DNA of 64,000 nucleotides from Planctomycetia bacterium (GTDB lineage: Bacteria > Planctomycetota > Phycisphaerae > UBA1845 > UTPLA1). The DNA is taken from positions 744,001-808,000 of the forward strand of contig JABTTW010000001.1 of NCBI GenBank assembly GCA_015075745.1. The letters run 5' to 3'. The translations under genes were made by a program, and so were the position numbers. The notes below the pieces were generated by a model. The model was given only the letters and a program-made list of their open reading frames with translations, made no database searches and had not been told where the DNA came from. Of the stretch, positions 16,080 to 25,267 are shown in pieces (position 1 is the stretch's first letter; each line of letters starts with the position of its first letter).

Positions 16080-16159
16080 CCCTGATGAATCCGGTGAAGC
16101 CGATTTGCCTCCGGCTCATAATTTAGGAACCCGAGCCCCGAAACAAGAGGAAGTCATCC

Positions 16160-17026
16160 ATGATTGCCAGCACGGCAAAGTCCATCATTACGATTCTCCT
16201 TATCTCTTGTGGCGTCGCTGCCGCACAGGAGACGCCCGACAGGGGAGATAAGCCACCGAAGAAAGATCATGAGCGATCCTGTCTGCGATCTGACGGCACA
16301 CTCGACGTCCGTCGGGCTACAAAGTGCCTCACTGAAGAACTCAGCCTAGATACGGACCAATCCGCATCCCTGAAAACCGCGATGGATGACTACAAAGGAA
16401 AAGCCCGTGAGCTGAGGCAGCAATACCGCCCTGCCGACGCGTTGCTCAACCGACTCCATACGATCCGCGAAGAGATTTCCGTCGCCCGTGAATCTAAGGA
16501 CGAGGCAGCCATGGAAAAGCTGGTCGGCGAACTGCGCTCCATCCGTGCGTCCGAAGAGCAGCGCAAGTCGGCGATGTATGAAGGGCTCAGCTCCATGCAC
16601 ACTGAATTGCTGGGCAAGATCAAAACGGGACTTCGAGCCGATCAAATCACAAAGTTAAACTCAATTTGGTCCAACAGGATCGTCGCCCCCCGGGAGGGTC
16701 GAGCCGGCTTTCGGGGTCAAAAGCGAAGCGCTCAAGCGCTCAAGGCGATGGTCGACCGGCTGCCGGGGCGGACGAAGGATCAGGAGCAGCAGTTGGAGGA
16801 ACTGTTCCGCGGACATATGGAGGCGGTCCGCGCGGCGGGCAGCTCGGAGGCCGAGCGCGAGAAACTGGTGGGCAAGCTGTACGACGACGTGATGGCGGTC
16901 CTGACTCCCGGACAGCAGGCGCGGATCGAGAAGGACATGCGGCGCGGGCGGAGAGATGTGAACATTCCCGACGATTCCGAGAAGGAAAAGCCGGACAGTC
17001 CGAAGCCCGAGCAGCCGTCGGAATGA
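16160..17026 (+). CDS. Secreted helical protein of unknown function
   Basis: A 288-residue protein with a signal peptide (ITILLISCGVAAAQE), started by an ATG preceded by AGAGGAAG. The rest is strongly helical and charged. Two segments resemble each other in plan: one ending SLDTDQSASLKTAMDDY and the other ending VLTPGQQARIEKDM. LTPGQQARI is like the LTxxQ motif of Spy/CpxP-type periplasmic proteins, which suggests an envelope chaperone or stress-sensor role, but overall similarity is weak. The tail is acidic and proline-rich. It stands alone upstream of the mur genes. Confidence 0.6.
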   Translation: MIASTAKSIITILLISCGVAAAQETPDRGDKPPKKDHERSCLRSDGTLDVRRATKCLTEELSLDTDQSASLKTAMDDYKGKARELRQQYRPADALLNRLHTIREEISVARESKDEAAMEKLVGELRSIRASEEQRKSAMYEGLSSMHTELLGKIKTGLRADQITKLNSIWSNRIVAPREGRAGFRGQKRSAQALKAMVDRLPGRTKDQEQQLEELFRGHMEAVRAAGSSEAEREKLVGKLYDDVMAVLTPGQQARIEKDMRRGRRDVNIPDDSEKEKPDSPKPEQPSE

Positions 17027-17257
17027 GTCCGGGGTCAAGTCGGGGTTTTGGTTAGATCATTAACGACCATCACGCCTCAGGCCTGGGCGGTCTCAGCGGC
17101 GGCGATAACGCCCGGGTTTTAGGGATTGCGGCGCGATTGCGGCCTGGCGCTGCCGGACAAACCTTGCGTCTCCGTCCAATTGCAAGCAAACTGTTCTGAG
17201 TTCGCCGACGTATTAAGCAGCGTCGGTGGTCAACGGAATGGACACGCTTGTGAACCT

Positions 17258-18790
17258 ATGGATGGGGAGCCTGCCGTCTTGAACCTTTTGCAACTTCTCA
17301 CATCGGCGATGCCTGATTTCGTCGCGCCGGCCGGAACCGGGTCGATCGAGGTGCGCGACGTTTGCTGCGATTCGCGCGCCGCGTGCCGCGGCTGCCTCTT
17401 TGTCGCGCTGATGGGCAAGAGTGCCGACGGCGCGGCGTTCGCCTCTGAGGCGGTCGGCCGGGGCGCTGTCGCGGTGATCGCGGAAAGCGACATCCAGTTG
17501 CCGAAAGGCGTCGTATTTATCAAAGTTCCCGATGCGCGACTCGCGCTGGCGCATATTGCCGCCGTATTCACCGGACTATCTGAGGCACAGAAGGCCGGGG
17601 CATACCCCGCGGTGGGGATCACGGGCACCAACGGGAAGAGCACGACAGCGTATCTGGTTCGATCCATCCTTGCGGCCGCCGGACGGACGACCGCGCTCCT
17701 GGGGACGATCGAGTACGACCTCGTCGGGCGGAAGGTTGCCAGCAGTCTGACGACGCCGGATCCGGTGATGCTATCGCGGCACCTTATGGAGGCGCGCGAG
17801 GCGGGCGCGGATGCGTTTGTCATGGAGGCCTCGTCGCACAGTCTGGACCAGCGCCGAACCGACGGCATCCGGTTTTCGGCCGCCGTGTTTACCAATCTGA
17901 CGCAGGACCATCTCGACTATCACGCTTCGTTTGACGAATACCTTCTTGCCAAGCGGCGGCTGTTCGACACGCTGGACCCTTCAGCGACTGCCGTGATTAA
18001 CGCCGATGACCCTGTCGCCGATCGCATGGTTGAGCAGTGCCGGACGCGTGTCATTCGTTTCGGCATCGACTGTCCGGCCGACCTGATAGCCCGAATAACG
18101 AGCAGCGATCGGAGCGGCACGACTTTTACGATGTCGTTTGAGGGTCGCGAGATTGAAGTCACCACCGCGATGGTGGGCCGACACAACATTGCGAACTGCC
18201 TTGCGGCGGCCGGCGCGGGGATTGCGATGGGCATCGACTTCGACACGATCCGGCGCGGGATCGCGGGCCTGGCGAATGTTCCCGGTCGGCTTCAGCGCGT
18301 GGAGACGGGCGACCTGAGTTTTGATGTTTTTGTGGATTACGCGCACACGCCGGATGCGCTGCGAAATGTTTTAGCAGCCGTTCGACCGCTGACGCGGGGC
18401 CGGCTGTGCTGTGTTTTCGGCTGCGGCGGGAATCGCGATCGTACAAAGCGGCCGCTTATGGCGCGGGCGGTTGCGGAGCTGTCGGATTATTTCGTTATCA
18501 CCAGCGACAACCCACGGAATGAAGAGCCGCTTCGCATCATTGAGGACATCGAGCGCGGGCTGGCCGCGAGCGATCAGGATCGCAAGACCACGATTCCGGA
18601 TCGGGCGCTGGCGATTGCGGTCGCAGTGGGTCAACTGGCTCCCGGCGACACACTGGTGATCGCGGGCAAGGGTCACGAGGACTATCAGATCATCGGGACG
18701 ACGAAGCACCACTTTGATGATGTGGAAGTCGCGCGCGAGGCCGTTGCGGGCAGGGAGGGCAAGGTCGATGCGACCGCTTACTCTGCATGA
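17258..18790 (+). CDS. murE: UDP-MurNAc-L-Ala-D-Glu:meso-DAP ligase
   Basis: About 510 residues, the usual MurE size. It adds meso-diaminopimelate to the peptidoglycan precursor in the cytoplasm. The ATP-binding loop is GITGTNGKSTTAY, the central domain has DYAHTPDALRNVL, and the substrate-discriminating motif is DNPRNEEP, the form found in meso-DAP-adding enzymes. The start is uncertain: this ATG or a TTG seven codons later that has GGGGAG nine nt upstream. The 3' end overlaps murF by 23 nt, so the two are co-translated. Together with murF and mraY it forms part of a division and cell wall cluster. Confidence 0.95.
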   Translation: MDGEPAVLNLLQLLTSAMPDFVAPAGTGSIEVRDVCCDSRAACRGCLFVALMGKSADGAAFASEAVGRGAVAVIAESDIQLPKGVVFIKVPDARLALAHIAAVFTGLSEAQKAGAYPAVGITGTNGKSTTAYLVRSILAAAGRTTALLGTIEYDLVGRKVASSLTTPDPVMLSRHLMEAREAGADAFVMEASSHSLDQRRTDGIRFSAAVFTNLTQDHLDYHASFDEYLLAKRRLFDTLDPSATAVINADDPVADRMVEQCRTRVIRFGIDCPADLIARITSSDRSGTTFTMSFEGREIEVTTAMVGRHNIANCLAAAGAGIAMGIDFDTIRRGIAGLANVPGRLQRVETGDLSFDVFVDYAHTPDALRNVLAAVRPLTRGRLCCVFGCGGNRDRTKRPLMARAVAELSDYFVITSDNPRNEEPLRIIEDIERGLAASDQDRKTTIPDRALAIAVAVGQLAPGDTLVIAGKGHEDYQIIGTTKHHFDDVEVAREAVAGREGKVDATAYSA

Positions 18791-20195
18791 AATGGTGATC
18801 GCCATCGGCGGGCGGGTTTATGGCGAGATCACGATGCCGCGCGTTACGGGCGTCTCCACCGACACGCGTACGCTTGCGGCGGGCGACATGTTCTTCGCGA
18901 TCAAGGGTGAGACGCACGACGGGCACGCATTCATCAATACGGCGATGGAAAAAGGCGCGGCTTCGGTCGTGGTCAGCGATCTCGACAAGGTCGACAAGCC
19001 GCACCTGGCGACCGGGCGCATCGTTCAGGTGCCGGACGTCACCGCGGCGCTGGGCCGATTGGCGGGCTGGTATCGGCGGCAGTTCGCCGCGCAGGTCGTC
19101 GCCGTCGTCGGGAGCAACGGCAAGACGACTACGAAGGACATGATCGCGGCGGTTCTATCGTCAAAGCTATCGGGGAAGTGGGCGAAGGCGAGCTTTAACA
19201 ATCACATCGGTGTTCCGGTGACGCTGCTGTCGGTTGAGCCGGCGGATGAATTCGTGGTGGTTGAGATCGGGACGAATCATCCCGGGGAGATCGCGGCGCT
19301 TGGGCGGATCGCGAAGCCGGACATGGCGGTGATCACGAGCATCGGCGAGGAGCATCTTGAATTCTTCGGGGATGTGAAGTCGGTGGCGCGCGAGGAGTTT
19401 TCGCTGCTGCCCGCGATGGCGCATCGCGCTTTCGTCGCGCTGAGCACACAGGCGGCGACATATGCACCGTCGCCTTCACTGGCCAAAATCACGGCGCTGA
19501 CGTACGGCATTGAGGAAGAGGCGGCGCTGCGGGCCACGCAGCTCGTGGCTGAGCCGGATGGGACGCGGTTTGTCGTCAACGACCGGAGCGAATACTTCGT
19601 CCCTGTCCTGGGCCGGCACAATGTCGTGAACGCGCTCGGGGCGGTGGCGATCGGGATGCGGTTTCGGATGTCGCATGAAGACATCGCCGTCGGGCTGCGA
19701 TCGGTTTCGCTTCCGCCGATGCGGATGCAGCGTAGCATGATCGGCGATATCACGCTGATCAACGACGCGTATAACGCGAACCCGTCGAGCATGCGGGCGG
19801 CCATCGGGGTGGTGGACAGCCTTCCGACGCCGGGGCGCCGCGTACTTATTCTCGGCGATATGCGCGAGCTTGGGGAGCAGTCCACGCGGTGCCATCAGGC
19901 GCTGGGGCAGGATGCCGGTCGCTCGACGGCGCAGCTCATCGTGGCGGTTGGTGCGCATTCGCGGATCGTCGCGGACGGCGCAACCGCCACGGCAGGGACG
20001 ACGAAGCGGATCTATGCGATGCCGACGGTCGAGGCCGCTGCCGAGAAGATCGGCGGCCTGCTCGAGCCGGGGGACATTGTGCTTTTGAAGGCGTCCCGCG
20101 GTATGAAGCTCGAGCGGCTCGTTCCGCATTTGGCGGTTTCCGGCACTGGCCGGAATCGGTCGGCCGCTGTCGCGGCGTCGGCCCGCGGCTCGTAG
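18768..20195 (+). CDS. murF: UDP-MurNAc-tripeptide:D-Ala-D-Ala ligase
   Basis: A 475-residue ligase that attaches D-Ala-D-Ala to complete the pentapeptide precursor. The N-terminal domain reads TGVSTDTRTLAAGDMFFAIKGETHDGH, the ATP loop is VVGSNGKTTTKDM, and INDAYNANPSSMRAAI and ILGDMRELGEQS are MurF hallmarks. The ATG lies inside the end of murE and has GGGAGGG nine nt upstream. MraY follows about 150 nt downstream. Confidence 0.95.
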   Translation: MRPLTLHEMVIAIGGRVYGEITMPRVTGVSTDTRTLAAGDMFFAIKGETHDGHAFINTAMEKGAASVVVSDLDKVDKPHLATGRIVQVPDVTAALGRLAGWYRRQFAAQVVAVVGSNGKTTTKDMIAAVLSSKLSGKWAKASFNNHIGVPVTLLSVEPADEFVVVEIGTNHPGEIAALGRIAKPDMAVITSIGEEHLEFFGDVKSVAREEFSLLPAMAHRAFVALSTQAATYAPSPSLAKITALTYGIEEEAALRATQLVAEPDGTRFVVNDRSEYFVPVLGRHNVVNALGAVAIGMRFRMSHEDIAVGLRSVSLPPMRMQRSMIGDITLINDAYNANPSSMRAAIGVVDSLPTPGRRVLILGDMRELGEQSTRCHQALGQDAGRSTAQLIVAVGAHSRIVADGATATAGTTKRIYAMPTVEAAAEKIGGLLEPGDIVLLKASRGMKLERLVPHLAVSGTGRNRSAAVAASARGS

Positions 20196-20351
20196 CGGCA
20201 TCCTTGGGTGGTTGGCGAATGGCCGGGTCGATGCCGAACCCCCTGCCGTGATGACGTTGTAGCGTTTTGACGTTTCCCTGCCGATGCATAAGTATCCACG
20301 GTGCGCGGCCCGTGGGCCGAGGGAAACGACAACCAAGATCGGGCATTTACT

Positions 20352-21488
20352 TTGATCTACGTCATCCTCGACCACTTTTACGGCAAGCAAGGCCACTACG
20401 GCTACGAAAACGCCCTCTTCCGCGCCATTATCGCTGTTCTGCTTTCTTTCACGGTTGTGTGGCTCTGTGCCCCGCGGGTGATCCGGCTGCTCATCAAGAA
20501 GCGGCTGGGCGACGTGCCGGACTTTGACCACAAAGCGCTTAACGAGCTGACGCAGCACAAGGCGAATGTTCCGACGATGGGCGGGGTCGTCATTCTCTTT
20601 GCCATATGCGTCTCGGTCCTGTTGCTCGCGGATATTCGCGTTTTCTATATTCACATGGCGTTCTTCTGTATGGCGTGGCTCGCGCTGCTTGGCGGGGTGG
20701 ACGACTGGATCAAGCTGACGGCGAAGGGACGGGATGGGACGCGGGACGGGCTCAAGTTTTATCAGAAGATTCTGTTTCAGATTGCGCTCGGCGTGGTGCT
20801 GGCGGTCTTCATCTATAAGCGCGGGGCGGCGACGTTTGCGGATACGGGCCTGGAGACGTACCGCGTGCTGATTCTGCCGTTCGTGAAGGGCGACAAGGGC
20901 TTCGGCATCTTGCTGCCGCTCTCAGCGTTTTACGTCATCACGGTTCTCGTTGTGACGGGCTGGTCGAACGCGGTGAACCTCACCGACGGGATGGACGGTC
21001 TGGCGAGCGGATGCACCGCCCTTTCGTGTCTGGTGTTCATGCTGCTTGCGTACTCGGTGGGCGATGAGCGCGTCGCGGAGTATCTGCTTTATCCGCACAT
21101 TCCGGAGGCGGGCGAGTTGTCGGTTCTCTGCGGCGCGATGATGGGAGCCTGCCTGGGATTCCTCTGGTACAACTGCCACCCGGCGCAGGTGTTCATGGGC
21201 GACACGGGCTCGCTGCCGCTGGGCGGGTTGATCGGTTACGTGGCGATCGTGATTCGTCAGGAGATTCTGCTGTTTATCGTCGGCGGCGTTTTTGTGATGG
21301 AGGCGCTGTCCGTGATGATGCAGGTGGGGTATTTCAAGATGACGAAGGGCAAGCGGATCTTCCGTGTTGCGCCGATCCATCATCATTTTCATCTGGGTGG
21401 GTGGACGGAAACGCAGGTGGTGACGCGTTTCTGGCTGTTGGCGGTTTTGTTTGCGGCCCTGGCGCTGGCGACGACGAAGCTGCGCTAG
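20352..21488 (+). CDS. mraY: Phospho-MurNAc-pentapeptide transferase
   Basis: Integral membrane enzyme making lipid I from UDP-MurNAc-pentapeptide and undecaprenyl phosphate. Recognisable blocks are HKANVPTMGGVVIL, GGVDDWIK, NAVNLTDGMDGLASG and VFMGDTGSLPLGG, with catalytic Asp residues, and the HHHFHLGGW histidine cluster near the C-terminus. About ten membrane segments are visible. By alignment with other MraY proteins the chain should start at LIYVILDHFYG, encoded by a TTG (378 residues); a GTG 51 nt upstream would give 395. Neither has a convincing ribosome binding site. Confidence 0.93.
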   Translation: MIYVILDHFYGKQGHYGYENALFRAIIAVLLSFTVVWLCAPRVIRLLIKKRLGDVPDFDHKALNELTQHKANVPTMGGVVILFAICVSVLLLADIRVFYIHMAFFCMAWLALLGGVDDWIKLTAKGRDGTRDGLKFYQKILFQIALGVVLAVFIYKRGAATFADTGLETYRVLILPFVKGDKGFGILLPLSAFYVITVLVVTGWSNAVNLTDGMDGLASGCTALSCLVFMLLAYSVGDERVAEYLLYPHIPEAGELSVLCGAMMGACLGFLWYNCHPAQVFMGDTGSLPLGGLIGYVAIVIRQEILLFIVGGVFVMEALSVMMQVGYFKMTKGKRIFRVAPIHHHFHLGGWTETQVVTRFWLLAVLFAALALATTKLR

Positions 21489-21521
21489 GCGGCTCGCGGG
21501 ACCGAGCACTGAGAGGTCATC

Positions 21522-21824
21522 ATGCCATTGAATGCTTCTCATTTGAACGATCGCCTGGCGGAAGTTCGCGCTTATCTCGACGCTCGCGGCGAGCGCGGGT
21601 GGGTGGCGATCATCGATCAGGCGGTTGCCGACAGCATCAGCGTGGCGTCGCTGGCGCGCAAGGTCCGCTCGTGGAATGGGGGCATGGGCTCGCTGAATGA
21701 TGTTTACATCTGTCCTCAGAACGGCCACCAAGTGAGTGAAAGCGAAGTCTCATCCGCCAACGAGCATCTGGGCCAACTTGCGACGGCGCTTTTTACCGCC
21801 GCTGATGAGGCACTGCGCGATTAA
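21522..21824 (+). CDS. Small protein of unknown function with GGMGSLND motif
   Basis: A 100-residue soluble protein started by an ATG with GAGAGG upstream. It is predicted helical, with a central SWNGGMGSLNDVYIC segment that recalls a small family of uncharacterised bacterial proteins found in immunity-like and housekeeping contexts. No Cys pairs, membrane segments or catalytic motifs are visible beyond that. It follows mraY by 33 nt and may be co-transcribed with the mur genes, but nothing links it to cell wall synthesis. Confidence 0.6.
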   Translation: MPLNASHLNDRLAEVRAYLDARGERGWVAIIDQAVADSISVASLARKVRSWNGGMGSLNDVYICPQNGHQVSESEVSSANEHLGQLATALFTAADEALRD

Positions 21825-21939
21825 GTCAGTCATTTGTTCGCCGACTGCACACTCAGGGCCTACCGGGCTGTGAATTGTGAGTGATGACTTGCGGAGCGTC
21901 GCTGGCTCTAGCGCGCGTTTTCCAGCATGATTCGCAGGC

Positions 21940-22911
21940 ATGACGAAGACGGCGATCATCGCGGGCATTGATGAGGCAGGCTATGGGCCGATTCTCGGTC
22001 CGCTTGTGGTGAGCGCTTCGGCCTTTGAAGTACCGCTTGCCGTGGTGTCCACGAATCTCTGGCAGCACCTGAAGTCGTGCGTGACGTCGAAGGCGTCGGC
22101 GCGGGATTCCCGTGTGTGCATTCAGGACAGCAAGAAGCTTTACAAGCCGAACGACGGCATCGGCAAGCTGGAGCGGACGGTGCTTTCGGTCGTCGGGGCC
22201 GCGGGGGAAGTGCCGGAGAAGTTGCACGGGCTGCTGCGGCGCGTGGCTCCGGATGTGCCTGGGAAGCTTGCGGAGTATCCGTGGTATCGGGCGAGCGATC
22301 CGGCGCTGCCGCGCGAGGCGGATGCCGGTGGCGTGCGGCTTTCGGCGGGCATTCTACGGCGCGAGATGGAGGCGGTGGGCGTACGGCCTGTGGGATTTTT
22401 CTCGGAGGTGCTCCTGGAGGGGCATTACAACCGACTGGTATCCGGGACGCAGAACAAGGCCGTCGTGCTTCTTGGGCTGACGCTGCGGCTGATTCAGCGG
22501 ATCAGCGAGGCTTATCCTTCGTCGCCGATTCATTTCTATGTCGATAAGCAGGGGGCACGCGATCATTACGCGAATCCGCTGCTGCGGGCGTTTGAGGGGC
22601 GGCATTTGCGGGTAATTCACGAGGACTCGGAATCCAGCGCCTATGAATTGACGCGCGACGCTTCGAGCTGGCGGGTGAGCTTTCATCAGTCGGGCGAATC
22701 GAAGCACTTGCCCGTGGCGCTGGCGAGCTGCATGAGCAAGTACCTGCGCGAAGTGCTGATGGGATGTTTCAATGAATACTGGGCCGGTCAGATTCCCGAG
22801 TTGAAGCCGACGGCGGGGTACTATCAGGACGGGCTTCGGTTCTTGAAGGATATCGGCGAGCGGGCGAAGGCCTTGGGGATCGAGCGCGAACGGCTGGTGC
22901 GGTCGCGATAA
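21940..22911 (+). CDS. RNase HII-like protein (divergent, extended)
   Basis: A 323-residue protein. The N-terminus GIDEAGYGPILGPLVVSA parallels the RNase HII signature GxDEAGRGPLAGPVV, and QDSKKLY parallels DSKKL. Acidic residues in YVDKQGARDHY and EDSESSAYEL could complete a DEDD-type active site. The Arg of the canonical DEAGRG, which contacts substrate, is Tyr here, and an insertion of about 100 residues lies between the conserved blocks. The protein may therefore cut an unusual RNA-DNA hybrid or be a nuclease with another target. It is convergent with, and 6 nt from, the proline dehydrogenase gene. Confidence 0.6.
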   Translation: MTKTAIIAGIDEAGYGPILGPLVVSASAFEVPLAVVSTNLWQHLKSCVTSKASARDSRVCIQDSKKLYKPNDGIGKLERTVLSVVGAAGEVPEKLHGLLRRVAPDVPGKLAEYPWYRASDPALPREADAGGVRLSAGILRREMEAVGVRPVGFFSEVLLEGHYNRLVSGTQNKAVVLLGLTLRLIQRISEAYPSSPIHFYVDKQGARDHYANPLLRAFEGRHLRVIHEDSESSAYELTRDASSWRVSFHQSGESKHLPVALASCMSKYLREVLMGCFNEYWAGQIPELKPTAGYYQDGLRFLKDIGERAKALGIERERLVRSR

Positions 22912-22917
22912 TCACAA

Positions 22918-24372
22918 TCAGGCGTGCTGAAGGACGGTTGGCTCGGACTTTGCGATTTTCGATTTTTCTCGCGCGATCGGAGCGGGGCCGGCGGGGGCGA
23001 GTCTTGCGGGATCGGCGAGAAGCTCGTCGATGGGCAAATTGCCGCCGAAGCTCTGGCGAAGGAATGACTCGTTGGCGGTGTTTTCGATCAGGCGGCGGAT
23101 GAGATAGGCCATGCCGGTTTCGAGATTTCCGAAGGGCGAATAGACGCGAAGTCGCTGATTCATGGCGACGACGGCGCGCTTGAGGGGGTCTCCCATGCCG
23201 GTGAGCATTTGCAATTCGATGGTGTTGGGCGGGAGGCCAAGGGCCTGCTCCATGGCGAGCGCGGCGGCAATGGAGCGGACGTTGTGGCTGGCGAATGCGG
23301 GGCGAATGATGTCGGCATTTTGCAGCATGACGGCGCTGATGCGCTCGAAGCACGCGTCTGACTCATGCTTCCTCGAATAGACCGGGCTGGGAAGACCGCT
23401 ACGCTGGGCGATTGCGGTTTCGGAATCCCAGTAGGCTCCCTTGACGAGGCGAACGGTGAGCGGGGTGGCGCGGCGCCTGGCCCAGGCAATCAGCTCGGCC
23501 ATGTCGGCTTCGGCTTCGCGGAGATAGGCCTGAATGACGATGCCGCAGTCGGGCCAGTCGCGAAACTCCGGCTCATCGAGGACTTTCTTAAAGATGTCGA
23601 GGGTCAGGGCTTTGACGGCGTAGTGCTCCATGTCGACATTGACGAAGGCGCCGCGCTTCATGGCGGCGCGGAATACGGGGCGGAGGCGATCGAGGACGAG
23701 ATTCGTGGTGGTCTCGGGATCGCCAGGACTAAAGCTGGCTACGATGCCGGTGAGCTTGATGGAGATATTTACTTTGGGGATGGAACCCCAGGGGGCCTGA
23801 TCGAGAAGCGGGACGGTGGGCCATGCGGGGGCGACGGCGCCGATGGATTCGATGAGGTGGATGTAGAGACCCTGAAGCTCGCGGGCGACGGCGTCGGACG
23901 TGACGGTTTCGCCGAGGACGTCGAGGGTGAAGGTCATGCCCTGTCGGCGCATGCGGAGTACCGACTTGACGGCCTCTTCGGGGGTGCTGCCGCAGATGAA
24001 CTGGCGAGCGGAAAGGAGACATCCGCGCCTCGCCGCCCACGCGGAGAGACCGGCGTGGAGCGAATCGCTGCTGCGGAAGCCAACGGCGAGTTTCAGGAGG
24101 AATGGGACCTCTTCGCCCTGGGTTGCTTCTTCGCCGAGATGCCGCTTGAGACAATCAGCCACGTCACGGCTGGTGGACAACGACGGCAAGGCCTCGATGA
24201 AGCGGAAGAGCCGGAGCTTGAGGCCCTCGTGGCGGGTCATCCACTGCATGGCCTGGGCCTGGGCATATTCGATGGAGAGCATCGGCGGCGCGGCGTCGTC
24301 GGCCCGCTCGAAGATTTCCTTGCCAATGCGGACGATCTCGCGTTCGAGCTTTCTGCGATCAATGGTGGACAT
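22918..24372 (-). CDS. putA: Proline dehydrogenase
   Basis: About 484 residues forming a PRODH barrel, which oxidises proline to pyrroline-5-carboxylate using FAD. Hallmarks are RLVKGAYWDSE, FASHNVRSIA and YSPFGNLETGMAYLIRRLIENTANESF, the last giving FAD and proline contacts. No aldehyde dehydrogenase domain is attached, and no P5C dehydrogenase gene is next to it, unlike full-length PutA; the symbol is used for the domain only. The N-terminal 90 residues resemble the alpha-helical lead-in domain of PutA. A GTG three codons upstream is an alternative start. Confidence 0.9.
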   Translation of the reverse strand: MSTIDRRKLEREIVRIGKEIFERADDAAPPMLSIEYAQAQAMQWMTRHEGLKLRLFRFIEALPSLSTSRDVADCLKRHLGEEATQGEEVPFLLKLAVGFRSSDSLHAGLSAWAARRGCLLSARQFICGSTPEEAVKSVLRMRRQGMTFTLDVLGETVTSDAVARELQGLYIHLIESIGAVAPAWPTVPLLDQAPWGSIPKVNISIKLTGIVASFSPGDPETTTNLVLDRLRPVFRAAMKRGAFVNVDMEHYAVKALTLDIFKKVLDEPEFRDWPDCGIVIQAYLREAEADMAELIAWARRRATPLTVRLVKGAYWDSETAIAQRSGLPSPVYSRKHESDACFERISAVMLQNADIIRPAFASHNVRSIAAALAMEQALGLPPNTIELQMLTGMGDPLKRAVVAMNQRLRVYSPFGNLETGMAYLIRRLIENTANESFLRQSFGGNLPIDELLADPARLAPAGPAPIAREKSKIAKSEPTVLQHA

Positions 24373-24489
24373 GCGTTGCACGCTTAACCCCAGGACGGCG
24401 GGAGTCTAGCTTGGGGAATCGAGGCGGGCAAGGATTGCGAGCGGATGTGGTTGGGCGTAGACTCCCGCGCCATGTGCAATGAGATTTCA

Positions 24490-25221
24490 ATGCGGGCCTC
24501 GGCTTGCCGGTTTGCGGTTGTCTTGGCGATTTGCCTGATCGTTACGGGTTGCGACGATAAGCGACGGCACGGTTCGGGGCAGGCTGCGGAATTCGCCGCG
24601 GCAGAGCCCCCACTGGCCGCGGACGCGCCGCCGGACGCGGTCTCCATGGCGACACTGGATGCGATTCGGCAGGCCCAGAAGAGCCGGGTCTACGGCCTCG
24701 GCTCGCCGGAGGCCAAGCGCGAGTACGACCAGGCGATGGGGACGCTGCGGAGTCTCGCGGCACGGGACGAGATTTACGAGCGGGTGAAGCTGAGCGGCTC
24801 GCAGACGATTCCCCGGGACATCACCGAGGACGGGGCCGTGACACTGAACATTGAGGCGTGGGTCTCGACCATCGCGCATTACGTAGATGGTTATCAGTTA
24901 AGCTCGATGGTCACGTCGATCATCACGCCAGATCAATATGCGAACAGCTACGTGAACGCGGAGAACCCGAAGGACCACGCGGTCATGGAGGAGATTCGAT
25001 CGAGCGGTGTGACCAAGGAGGAGGACGTGCGGAAGGCGGCGGTTGCAAGGGGGGTTTGCCCGCCGATTACCGCGGGGATCGAAGTGCGGCTGAAGAAGGT
25101 AAACAAATCGTGGCGGGTTTTGAAGGTGGGGCTGGGGCCGGCGCGGGCACAGAGCACGAACATTGCGGCTCCGCCGGCGGCGGCTTCACAGGGTTCGCCC
25201 GGCTCTACTTTGTCGAATTAG
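24490..25221 (+). CDS. Predicted lipoprotein of unknown function
   Basis: About 243 residues. The signal peptide ends in LIVTGC, a lipobox, so it should be lipid-anchored. A Pro/Ala-rich linker leads to a compact domain with alternating strands (TLNIEAWVSTIAHYVDGYQ, ITAGIEVRLKKVNKSWRVLKVGL). The end is Ala/Ser-rich. I do not recognise the family. An upstream in-frame ATG (MCNEISM) would add six residues before the signal peptide. Confidence 0.65.
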   Translation: MRASACRFAVVLAICLIVTGCDDKRRHGSGQAAEFAAAEPPLAADAPPDAVSMATLDAIRQAQKSRVYGLGSPEAKREYDQAMGTLRSLAARDEIYERVKLSGSQTIPRDITEDGAVTLNIEAWVSTIAHYVDGYQLSSMVTSIITPDQYANSYVNAENPKDHAVMEEIRSSGVTKEEDVRKAAVARGVCPPITAGIEVRLKKVNKSWRVLKVGLGPARAQSTNIAAPPAAASQGSPGSTLSN

Positions 25222-25267
25222 TCCATATCCCACGACGAAACACATCGAATTCGCATTTGCGTCGAAC

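Larger units (their letters stand above)
15595..16159. other. Divergent intergenic region with promoters and tandem repeats
   Basis: These 565 bases lie between the divergent beta-helix gene and the gene for a secreted helical protein. They hold three tandem 15-mers and the GGTCCAGGACC palindrome (15620-15630) in the beta-helix leader, a promoter candidate on each strand, and a small C5/G5 hairpin near 16021-16038. The middle part (about 15760-16010) has no feature I recognise, and the short open frames there look accidental. Confidence 0.6.

Noticed and set aside
25222..25267. Fluoride riboswitch near crcB
   Set aside because: The short gap downstream of crcB, and the sequence upstream of the nitrilase-type gene, lack the conserved fluoride riboswitch core as far as can be judged by eye.
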